Source: Saprospiraceae bacterium
GTDB taxonomy: Bacteria > Bacteroidota > Bacteroidia > Chitinophagales > Saprospiraceae
DNA: 5,698 nucleotides
Assembly (NCBI GenBank): GCA_013001805.1
Contig: JABDLW010000778.1
Span: 1 to 5,698 of the forward strand
Direction of reading: 5' to 3'
Part shown: positions 1-5,698 of the stretch, piece by piece
Layout: each line of letters opens with the position of its first letter
Numbering within the stretch: the stretch's first letter is position 1
Notes under the pieces: generated by a model
The model's database searches: none
The model's input: only the letters and a program-made list of their open reading frames with translations
Told to the model about the DNA's origin: nothing
Translations under genes and position numbers: made by a program

Positions 1-71
1 TCAAGCGCATTTTGGAGCGGCCTACCCCCAAGAGACCGGATAGCCAGCATCCCGTTTTCTACCTGCGTTAA
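1..71 (+). pseudogene. 5' part of the GH109-type gene, cut off by an in-frame TAA
   Basis: Read in the same frame as the downstream glycosidase, positions 3-68 give 22 sense codons ending in DSQHPVFYLR, followed by TAA at 69-71; the frame then continues as NPISQVKVALLGLGNRG. Proline-rich text ending in a hydrophobic strand-like stretch just before the first Rossmann strand is, from memory, what precedes the nucleotide-binding domain in Bacteroidota GH109 proteins, so this is best read as the N-terminal linker of the same protein. The true start, probably with a signal peptide, lies left of the window. One base change (for example from AAA, CAA, GAA or TCA) would restore the frame. It is either a real nonsense mutation or a sequencing/assembly error. 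TAA also ends other genes here, so a changed genetic code is unlikely. Confidence 0.65.
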
Positions 72-107
72 AATCCGATAAGCCAGGTCAAAGTCGCCTT
101 ACTGGGT

Positions 108-1301
108 TTGGGCAACAGGGGTAGCGGTCAGGCCAGACTGGTGAATGCACTGTACCCGGAAAAGGCCAAAATTACAGCGATTTGTGACCTCAGAGAGGCA
201 CGAATAGCACCAACCCTTGATGCGCTCACTGCTGTAGGGCAGAAACCTGCTGTTTATTCAGGAAGAGAAGACGCATGGATGGAAATGTGCCGTAGAGATG
301 ATGTGGATCTGGTGATCATATGTACACCCTGGCAGGATCATGTCCCAATGTGTGTCTATGCCATGCAACAAGGAAAACACGTAGCGGTTGAAGTTCCCGC
401 GGCAATGACTCTTCAAGGATGCTGGGACCTGGTTGACACTGCCGAACAAACGCAGCTAAACTGCATGATGCTGGAAAACGTATGTTACGGAGACGAAGAA
501 TTATGGGTTCTCAACATGGTACAAAATGGCGTGTTTGGCACGCTCACCTATGGGGAGGCAGCTTATATTCACAATCTCAGGGACAGCCTTTTTGGAGACG
601 AAAGGTACTACAACGATTGGCGAATAAGATACCACCTAAAACAAGATGGTAATCTTTATCCCACCCATGGTTTGGGACCAGTAGCTCAGTATATGGATAT
701 AAACCGGGGTGACCGGTTTGATCACCTGGTTTCAATGAGTTCTGTGCAAGCAAGTCTTAGCGAGGTATCGAAGATGGTTGAAAGCACCAATGAATTTTAT
801 GACCGGGATGATTTCCTCCACGGTGATATGAACAATTCTTTGATTAAAACATCCCGGGGCCGGACGATACTGGTACAACACGATGTGGTAACCCCAAGAC
901 CCTATAGTCGAATTAATGCCCTGGCAGGCACCAAAGCTTATCATGAAGGATACCCCAGTCGGCTGTCAATTGCGGGAAAGGGTCACGATTGGCTCGACGA
1001 GACCACTTTCAAAGAATACCAAGAGAAGTATAGGCATCCCATCTGGGAAAAGCTGAAGGAGGGTATCGCAAAAAATGGTGGTCATGGGGGTATGGACTTC
1101 GTGCAGATGTACCGCCTGATTGACTGCCTAAATCACGGTTGGCTGTTGGATATGGATGTGTACGATGCTGCCGTATGGTCTTCAGTGGTAGAATTGTCAA
1201 AGATTTCAACCGAGCTTGGTAGTGTACCGGTAAAATGTCCTGATTTTACCCGGGGTGGCTGGAAGGACAAGAGAACATTGGGGATTTTCGAAAATATCTA
1301 A
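108..1301 (+). CDS. GH109-type glycosidase, Gfo/Idh/MocA fold (N-terminally incomplete)
   Basis: This reads as a glycoside hydrolase family 109 protein, related to NAD-dependent alpha-N-acetylgalactosaminidase. These enzymes cleave the sugar bond by transient oxidation at C3, elimination, water addition and re-reduction, keeping NAD bound. Numbering from the TTG at 108 (397 aa), visible family motifs are CTPW at 72-75, EVP at 95-97, LENVCYG at 122-128, AYIHNLR at 152-158 (Tyr153 and His155 align with active-site residues of the Elizabethkingia enzyme), YPTHGLGP at 184-191 (Tyr184, His187), INRGDR, and GGHGGMD around His326. The C-terminal PDFTRGGWK stretch is also family-like. The TTG lies inside the glycine motif GLGNRG, so a product begun there lacks strand beta-1 and the first glycine and would probably not bind NAD; no ATG or GTG exists between the TAA at 69-71 and this codon. 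The stop overlaps the mce start by one base. Family assignment is strong; exact substrate is unknown. Confidence 0.85.
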   Translation: MGNRGSGQARLVNALYPEKAKITAICDLREARIAPTLDALTAVGQKPAVYSGREDAWMEMCRRDDVDLVIICTPWQDHVPMCVYAMQQGKHVAVEVPAAMTLQGCWDLVDTAEQTQLNCMMLENVCYGDEELWVLNMVQNGVFGTLTYGEAAYIHNLRDSLFGDERYYNDWRIRYHLKQDGNLYPTHGLGPVAQYMDINRGDRFDHLVSMSSVQASLSEVSKMVESTNEFYDRDDFLHGDMNNSLIKTSRGRTILVQHDVVTPRPYSRINALAGTKAYHEGYPSRLSIAGKGHDWLDETTFKEYQEKYRHPIWEKLKEGIAKNGGHGGMDFVQMYRLIDCLNHGWLLDMDVYDAAVWSSVVELSKISTELGSVPVKCPDFTRGGWKDKRTLGIFENI

Positions 1302-1720
1302 TGGTAAAGGATTTTCCCCTGGATCATATTGGTGTCGCTGTATTGGATCTTGATCAGGCCACGGCACGCTATTCCCGTTTACACCCTGTTGAAATCCTTG
1401 GTGATGAAGAAGTGCCTTCACAAGAGGTCAGGGTACGCTTTTTGCAATTAGACGAAATGAAGATCGAGTTGCTTGAAGCCACTTCCACCGATAGCCCGGT
1501 GGCAAGATTTATCTCCAAAAGGGGTGAAGGACTGCATCACATTGCCTTTAGAGTGAAAGATATCTATCAACAAATGGAGCGCCTTAAATCGGAAGGTTTC
1601 GAATTAATACAAAAATCACCCATCCAGGGTGCCTTTAAAAAATTGATTTTTTTCATTCATCCCAAATCAATGGGTGGTACCTTGGTTGAAATATGCCAAC
1701 CCACGGAAGACGATGGTTGA
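1301..1720 (+). CDS. mce: methylmalonyl-CoA epimerase
   Basis: This 139-residue cytosolic protein of the vicinal oxygen chelate (glyoxalase/VOC) superfamily should interconvert the 2R and 2S forms of methylmalonyl-CoA, linking propionyl-CoA carboxylation with the B12-dependent mutase and succinyl-CoA. It has the usual two beta-alpha-beta-beta-beta modules and the family's normal length. Likely metal ligands are His9 in LDHIGVAV, a His of GLHHIAFRV (79/80) and Glu130 in GGTLVEICQP, with Glu56 of KIELLEA near the remaining position. The stretch SPVARFISKRGEGLHHIAF is highly typical of this enzyme and separates it from generic glyoxalase or bleomycin-resistance proteins. The ATG shares its A with the TAA of the glycosidase gene (TAATG), which suggests translational coupling; no convincing Shine-Dalgarno sequence is seen. 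The 3' end overlaps the permease gene. Mutase and carboxylase genes are not in the window. Confidence 0.93.
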   Translation: MVKDFPLDHIGVAVLDLDQATARYSRLHPVEILGDEEVPSQEVRVRFLQLDEMKIELLEATSTDSPVARFISKRGEGLHHIAFRVKDIYQQMERLKSEGFELIQKSPIQGAFKKLIFFIHPKSMGGTLVEICQPTEDDG

Positions 1721-2495
1721 ATGGTATCACTACTTGATTGCCATCGTTGGTGGAGTTCTTGCCGGTGGAATCAACACCCTCGCAGGGAATGGTTCGGCAA
1801 TTACTCTCTCCATTCTTACGGAAGTACTTGGTTTACCTGGTAATTTGGCAAATGGTACTAACCGTGTTGGCGTGCTATCACAATCTGCTGCGGGCAGTTT
1901 CGCTTTTTACCAACATGGAAAACTAGACCTTATCCATAGCCGTCAAAATATTACCTGGACCGTGATTGGAGCTATATGTGGGGTTGGGCTGGCAATTCAG
2001 ATCAGTAATGAGCAATTTTTATTTGTGTTCAAGTATCTTATGATTGCTATGCTGTTGGTATTATTGGTGAAACCGAAACGCTGGCTGAAGGAAACCAGTG
2101 ATCATCGAAAAATTCAGTGGTGGATAGCGATTCCAATCTACTTCGCTCTTGGTATTTATGGTGGATTTATTCAGATGGGAATGGGAATCTTTTATCTTGC
2201 CACCATGGTGCTGGTGGCCAAATACAGCATGGTGGAGGGTAATGCATTAAAATCTTTTGTAGTAGCTCTCTATACGTTAATTGTTCTTGCGATTTTTCAA
2301 TACAAGGGTCTGGTTAGATGGGATATAGGCCTGGTACTTGCCGCCGGTCAGACAGTCGGAGGATGGTATACGGCAAAATTCGCGAGCAGGCATCCACAGG
2401 CCAATAAGGTAGCTTATTGGCTACTAATAGTGATAGTGATACTGGCACTTGCCAATATGTTTGGTCTTCTGACTCTCCTCTGTTGGTGGTGTTAA
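1713..2495 (+). CDS. TauE/SafE (DUF81) family membrane permease
   Basis: This 260-residue inner-membrane protein belongs to the TauE/SafE family, whose members are linked to export of sulfite, sulfoacetate or other small anions; the substrate cannot be told from sequence. About eight hydrophobic segments are visible, near residues 7-26, 45-66, 79-97, 102-119, 136-168 (probably two), 179-196, 203-220 and 233-255. The family's two repeated glycine-rich motifs are present: GGINTLAGNGSAITLSIL at 18-35 and the GIYGGFIQMGMGIF stretch at 147-160. I chose the ATG at 1713, which overlaps the end of mce by 8 nt, has GGAAG just upstream, and places a short MVEWYHY before the first helix. The in-frame ATG at 1674 would add 13 residues inside mce. 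It is the last gene of the apparent operon with the glycosidase and mce. Confidence 0.88.
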   Translation: MVEWYHYLIAIVGGVLAGGINTLAGNGSAITLSILTEVLGLPGNLANGTNRVGVLSQSAAGSFAFYQHGKLDLIHSRQNITWTVIGAICGVGLAIQISNEQFLFVFKYLMIAMLLVLLVKPKRWLKETSDHRKIQWWIAIPIYFALGIYGGFIQMGMGIFYLATMVLVAKYSMVEGNALKSFVVALYTLIVLAIFQYKGLVRWDIGLVLAAGQTVGGWYTAKFASRHPQANKVAYWLLIVIVILALANMFGLLTLLCWWC

Positions 2496-2643
2496 ACCAA
2501 CCTTATTGATGGTGACTTCTTTCCGCCTTTCAGTTCATTTTTCAGGATTCTTTCTTTCTATGGGTAACCAAACATCCAGCAAAGCAATAGATAGTCAGAA
2601 AACAATATCTTGTACACTGTTCAAATAGTCATTTTTGGAAAGT
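2496..2643. other. intergenic region upstream of the sigma factor operon
   Basis: These 148 nt are the only sizeable non-coding stretch, and any promoter for the sigma/anti-sigma pair should lie here. I see no small gene and no strong hairpin followed by a T-run. A weak Bacteroidota-type -7 element candidate, TATCTTG at 2606-2612, sits about 31 nt before the ATG, but no TTTG-like -33 element is found at the expected distance. The pyrimidine-rich part around 2518-2560 has no recognised motif. GGAA at 2637-2640 lies very close to the sigma start and could be a weak ribosome-binding site. Confidence 0.4.
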
Positions 2644-3207
2644 ATGTACACGGAATTGGAGCTAATTAATGGGCTGAAAAAACGAGATGTAATTGTTGTG
2701 AAGCATTTGTATGTGACATATTATCCGATGATAAGAGACCTCATTCAGAAGAATGGCGGATCAGAAGAAGATGCTTCAGATGTCTTTCAGGAAGGCATGG
2801 TAGTCGTCTTCGAAAAAACACAAGACAAGAATTTTAATTGGAGTAGTTCTATCAAGACTTATCTGTATGCCGTTTGCCGCAACAAGTGGCTGATGCACTT
2901 AAGACGTCAACGCACTCACAACACCACCTATCTGCAGGATAATGTGGAAGTAGCCGGAGATCAAAATGTACAAAGAGACATTGTTCACCAGGAAAAGAGG
3001 GAACTCATGCGAAAGCATTTTGGCTTCCTGGGGGATGACTGCCAGACGGTATTACGAATGTTCTTTGCAGGCAATTCGATGCGCAAAATTGCACAAGAAA
3101 TGGGTTTTACCGAAGCCTATGCAAAGAAGCGCAAATTCACCTGCCAGCAAAAATTAATCCAGGCCATTTCCCTCGACCCTTTATTTAATGAATTGAGTGC
3201 ATCATGA
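2644..3207 (+). CDS. ECF-type RNA polymerase sigma factor
   Basis: This 187-residue cytosolic protein is an alternative sigma factor of the sigma-70 superfamily, ECF type, which would direct RNA polymerase to a special promoter set. Region 2 spans about residues 13-90: the DASDVFQEGM stretch (43-52) is the typical region 2.2 core-binding motif, and IKTYLYAVCRNKWLMHLRRQ (70-89) covers regions 2.3-2.4 that melt and read the -10 element. A variable linker follows to about residue 115. Region 4 is about 115-175, with a helix-turn-helix at GNSMRKIAQEMGFTEAYAKK for -35 recognition. I start at the ATG at 2644; a TTG three codons upstream (2635) is less likely. The stop overlaps the next gene's start in an ATGA (3204-3207), the arrangement usual for a sigma factor and its inhibitor. 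The target promoters are unknown. Confidence 0.9.
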   Translation: MYTELELINGLKKRDVIVVKHLYVTYYPMIRDLIQKNGGSEEDASDVFQEGMVVVFEKTQDKNFNWSSSIKTYLYAVCRNKWLMHLRRQRTHNTTYLQDNVEVAGDQNVQRDIVHQEKRELMRKHFGFLGDDCQTVLRMFFAGNSMRKIAQEMGFTEAYAKKRKFTCQQKLIQAISLDPLFNELSAS

Positions 3208-3935
3208 TCACGGAAAAAGATATCCAAATTATCGAATCTTACCTTTCAAATAACCTTTCGGAGCAAGATTCAGCCGAAGTCAGAAGAAGGCTCAAGGACG
3301 ATCCGGAATTTCGGAAGCACTTGGAAATTATTCGCGACTTACCACCAGCCATAACCTCCTCTTCTGATGCATTTAGGAGTGATCTGAAAGAGATCATGGC
3401 AAATACCCAACTTGATCAGGCGAAAACCCGAATACTCCCATTGAAAAAGATAATAATGGCCATCGCGGCAACGGTGGCATTATTTATCACCGTAAATCTT
3501 TTGATTCAGGATCGAACCCCGCAGGATTTATATGCCACGTACTTCACCATTCCTCCGGAAAACATTTCCGTGCGCAATAGTGAAGAAGTCAGTGAAATTC
3601 TGACCCAGGCATTAGCTGCGTATTCCGCAGAAAACTACGTACAGGCCAATGAATATTTTCGGACCTATCTTAATGCTACACCGGAGGACCAGGCAGCCCG
3701 TTTTTTCTACAGTCTTAGCCTGATGGCAAGTAATAATTTTGAAGAAGCCAAATCTAATTTACTTGCTCTCAAGGGAAAGGCTGAAAGCTTTAATACTTCG
3801 ATAGAATGGTATTTGAGCCTGGTCTATTTAAAAAACGGCTTAATCGCAGATGCCAAAGTTGGATTGACGACACTTTCCTCAACTGATAATTCATACACAA
3901 GTAAAGCTCAGATTCTACTCAAAGAGATCGAATAG
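3204..3935 (+). CDS. membrane anti-sigma-like protein with C-terminal TPR domain
   Basis: This 243-residue protein probably holds the upstream sigma factor inactive at the membrane. Residues 1-75 are a charged, helical, presumably cytosolic part whose IIESYLSNNLSEQDSAEVRRRL-type opening resembles the short helices of Bacteroidota anti-sigma proteins. There is no cysteine anywhere, so it is not a zinc-binding (ZAS) anti-sigma factor. Basic residues (KTRILPLKK, 74-82) precede one membrane helix at about 83-101, giving an N-in, C-out topology. The C-terminal part begins with LYATYFTIPP and then carries three to four TPR-like helix pairs from about 128 to 243 (AAYSAENYVQANEYFRTYL; AARFFYSLSLMASNNFEEAK; WYLSLVYLKNGLIADAK), which should lie in the periplasm and bind a protein partner. 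The 4-nt overlap with the sigma gene implies coupled translation. Position and topology support the anti-sigma role; direct inhibition is inferred. Confidence 0.75.
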   Translation: MITEKDIQIIESYLSNNLSEQDSAEVRRRLKDDPEFRKHLEIIRDLPPAITSSSDAFRSDLKEIMANTQLDQAKTRILPLKKIIMAIAATVALFITVNLLIQDRTPQDLYATYFTIPPENISVRNSEEVSEILTQALAAYSAENYVQANEYFRTYLNATPEDQAARFFYSLSLMASNNFEEAKSNLLALKGKAESFNTSIEWYLSLVYLKNGLIADAKVGLTTLSSTDNSYTSKAQILLKEIE

Positions 3936-3942
3936 AGCACAA

Positions 3943-5698
3943 TTATGTGGTAATGAATCTCCTCCTGAAGATCAACATGGCAATAGGTAGTGCAAGTATT
4001 ATCAGTCCCCACAGCCACCATCGACTTTTCTCTACAAGTGGTGTAGGGTCGCCCTGCAATACAAAACCAGCCCAATAGAAGGGATGCAGGTTAAATTCTG
4101 CGGCGCCTTCCAGATATGAAAGTTTTGCTCGCCTTAACGCTTCATCTTTTGACAATCCACCGGATAATTGACTGTAAAAATCCTCCATTATATCCGCTGT
4201 ACTGGCATCTTGCGCCGGCCAGAGACTCATCAAACGGCTGGGACATCCCGCATATGCAAAGGCTCGGCCGAGACTCTGTATGCCTTCTCCCTTCTGGATT
4301 TTACCAAATCCGGTGTTGCAAGCCGATAACACCGCCAAATCTGCATCCAAATTCATACTGAACAGTTCCCAGGCATGTAAATTACCGTCATCAGCCGTAT
4401 CACCTTCGATAGTGAACAATAAGCGGGAGTTGAGTGGATTGATGTCATCAATGATGGCATGGGTAGCCAGATGTATAATTTCATAGTTTTTTCCGATGCT
4501 CTTGAACAAAGACTCATGCGCATCGAATTGCTGAAAGTAATCTCCATCAAAAAAAGTTGCTAAAGATTCTACTTCACGTTGAGCCCCTTTTAGTTCAGCA
4601 AGACCACCTCTCACCAGATCATTATATGCAAGAAGGTCAGGTTCATCCGGATCTCCATCTTCATCTCTGTCATTAAAATTAGGTGCAAATGCCAGATAAC
4701 GCACATCTTTATTTGACCTTCGTTCTTTCATCATCTGATCTCGGAAAGTAGCTGAATAGGAGTAGGAAATTGCATGCTCTTCCAGCAAATAAGCATTCGA
4801 AATCGAGACCTCACCGCTCTCATTTTTTACTAGTACTTCAAAAGGAATATACCCCAACTCATTGTCCAGAATGAAAGTCAGATGCTGACCATTAAGTCTC
4901 TCATCAAAGGGAAGCATTAAATCACGGTAAAGACGGTTGCTTATATTTCTGAAGTGTGACAAATCGCCACCGGGGTCAGCTAGTGTGAGGCGAAGTTCAT
5001 TAATACGCTCTAGAAATCCTTCTTCAATATTAATTTTAATAAAGTCTGCAAATGTAGATCCAAAAACAAAAGCATAAAGATCTTCCTGTCCCAGGAAGTA
5101 TTCTATTAATACTTCATCGTCCGTAAGAGATTTTTGCACATCACTGGCCGTTATAGTGGCCGCTTCATATTTTAATTGAAAGTATTTGGGATAGTTTTTC
5201 TCAATGTCATCAATGAAGAGATCATACTGATTTTTGAGGTTAAATATCTTATTTTGCAGGTCTGCTTCCGCTTCCTCATTTCCTTCCAGAAGTAGCTGCT
5301 CATAATAACCCAGATTTCGTTTTAATGTGCTTTCCTTTTCTTGCAGCTCCAGAGGAATTCCGGCAAATTCCCTTGCCCGCGTTTCATTCAGGGCAGCGAC
5401 TAATAATGCTGCTTTATTCTTTTCAGAAAATTTAAAGGCCTGGTCTAAATACTGATCTTCTTTCGACTTTTCATAAAGCATAAAAGCTACGGCAATTGCA
5501 TGCTCATAAACGGGGTCAAATTCCGCTTTCAAATTGGCCACGGAGCCTTTGGATTTATAACTAAATTGTGCAGCATCAATGGCTTCGATTGCGCGGGAAA
5601 ATGTGGTCATCGCCAATTTTAGCAGCTCTTCATCTTGTGTTTGCTGAGAATAATCTTTTAAGATCTGACCTTTCTCTCCCAGGACCATAGCTAATGTT
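3943..5698 (-). CDS. TPR/CHAT-domain caspase-like protease, membrane-anchored (N-terminus outside window)
   Basis: The frame is open to the window edge; the in-frame ATG at 5688-5686 is probably internal, and numbering here counts from it (581 residues). Residues 1-110 are degenerate TPR-like helix pairs (for example KFSEKNKAALLVAALNETRA), and about 112-170 is likely coiled coil. The CHAT (caspase HetF-associated with TPRs) domain runs from about 245 to 548, opening with LDNELGYIPFEVLV (274-287). Its expected catalytic dyad is intact: His410 in IIHLATHA and Cys457 in AVLSACNTGFG, followed by the usual KGEGIQSLGRAFAYAG and HPFYWAGFVLQGD stretches. An acidic DxDxDG loop lies at 340-351. One membrane helix at about 557-575 is followed by RRRFITT; the basic tail suggests a cytosolic C-terminus, which would place the CHAT and TPR parts in the periplasm if there is a signal peptide upstream. 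It is convergent to the sigma/anti-sigma pair with 7 bp between stops. Clan CD cysteine-protease fold is well supported; the substrate is unknown. Confidence 0.9.
   Translation of the reverse strand, partial: TLAMVLGEKGQILKDYSQQTQDEELLKLAMTTFSRAIEAIDAAQFSYKSKGSVANLKAEFDPVYEHAIAVAFMLYEKSKEDQYLDQAFKFSEKNKAALLVAALNETRAREFAGIPLELQEKESTLKRNLGYYEQLLLEGNEEAEADLQNKIFNLKNQYDLFIDDIEKNYPKYFQLKYEAATITASDVQKSLTDDEVLIEYFLGQEDLYAFVFGSTFADFIKINIEEGFLERINELRLTLADPGGDLSHFRNISNRLYRDLMLPFDERLNGQHLTFILDNELGYIPFEVLVKNESGEVSISNAYLLEEHAISYSYSATFRDQMMKERRSNKDVRYLAFAPNFNDRDEDGDPDEPDLLAYNDLVRGGLAELKGAQREVESLATFFDGDYFQQFDAHESLFKSIGKNYEIIHLATHAIIDDINPLNSRLLFTIEGDTADDGNLHAWELFSMNLDADLAVLSACNTGFGKIQKGEGIQSLGRAFAYAGCPSRLMSLWPAQDASTADIMEDFYSQLSGGLSKDEALRRAKLSYLEGAAEFNLHPFYWAGFVLQGDPTPLVEKSRWWLWGLIILALPIAMLIFRRRFITT

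Noticed and set aside
1674..1712. Upstream ATG giving a 13-residue longer permease
   Set aside because: The extra residues lie wholly inside mce and are not membrane-like; the ATG at 1713 places the first helix normally.
2482..2502. GTTGG/CCAAC inverted repeat across the permease stop codon as a terminator
   Set aside because: The stem is only 5 bp with a 10-nt loop and no T-run follows, so it is not a convincing intrinsic terminator.
2635..2643. TTG start for the sigma factor
   Set aside because: It adds only three residues, and the ATG at 2644 is a better start codon with GGAA just upstream.
2611..2651. Repeated TGTACAC at 2611-2617 and 2645-2651 as an operator pair before the sigma gene
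   Set aside because: A 7-bp repeat in a stretch of about 150 nt is likely by chance, and the second copy overlaps the start codon.
3938..3949. CACA-ATTA-TGTG hairpin between the convergent genes, with a possible outer GAGAT/ATCTC pairing
   Set aside because: A 4-bp AT-rich stem and a distant 5-bp pairing are expected by chance; no T-run on either strand.
4116..4550. Several open frames of 65-81 codons overlapping the CHAT gene in other frames, including on the opposite strand
   Set aside because: Their translations show no domain, signal or membrane pattern and they overlap a strongly conserved catalytic domain, so they are shadows.

Overview
The window looks like a piece of a Bacteroidota chromosome, probably a free-living Cytophagia- or Saprospiria-type bacterium. 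This is inferred from family content (a GH109-type glycosidase, an ECF sigma factor followed by a TPR anti-sigma-like membrane protein, a large TPR-CHAT protein with a C-terminal membrane anchor), from moderate GC by eye, and from the near absence of good Shine-Dalgarno sequences. There is no tRNA, rRNA, CRISPR array, transposase or phage gene. Coding density is very high; the only real intergenic gap is about 148 nt (2496-2643).

Left part, plus strand (1-2495): three tightly packed genes that look like one operon. The first is a GH109-type, NAD-dependent glycosidase of the Gfo/Idh/MocA fold, related to alpha-N-acetylgalactosaminidase. Its reading frame is broken by an in-frame TAA at 69-71: codons on both sides read as one continuous GH109 N-terminus, and the only common start codon after the stop is a TTG inside the nucleotide-binding glycine motif. 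Methylmalonyl-CoA epimerase (mce) follows with a 1-nt stop/start overlap, then a TauE/SafE-type membrane permease with an 8-nt overlap. The three jobs (sugar release, propionate/succinate metabolism, anion or organic-acid export) do not form an obvious single pathway.

Right part (2644-3935, plus strand, and 3943 to the window end, minus strand): an ECF-type sigma factor overlaps by 4 nt (ATGA) a single-pass membrane protein that combines a zinc-less anti-sigma-like N-terminus with a C-terminal TPR-like domain. Convergent to this pair, only 7 bp away, is a TPR/coiled-coil/CHAT caspase-like protease with an intact His/Cys dyad and a C-terminal membrane helix; its N-terminus lies beyond the window.

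The most interesting reading is a possible regulatory module in which a membrane-bound TPR-CHAT protease, perhaps calcium-responsive through a DxDxDG loop, acts on the membrane anti-sigma protein and so controls the sigma factor. This parallels the published type III-E CRISPR system, where a TPR-CHAT protease cleaves a protein linked to an RpoE-like sigma factor, but here there is no CRISPR component. The gene identities are well supported; the functional link is inference.
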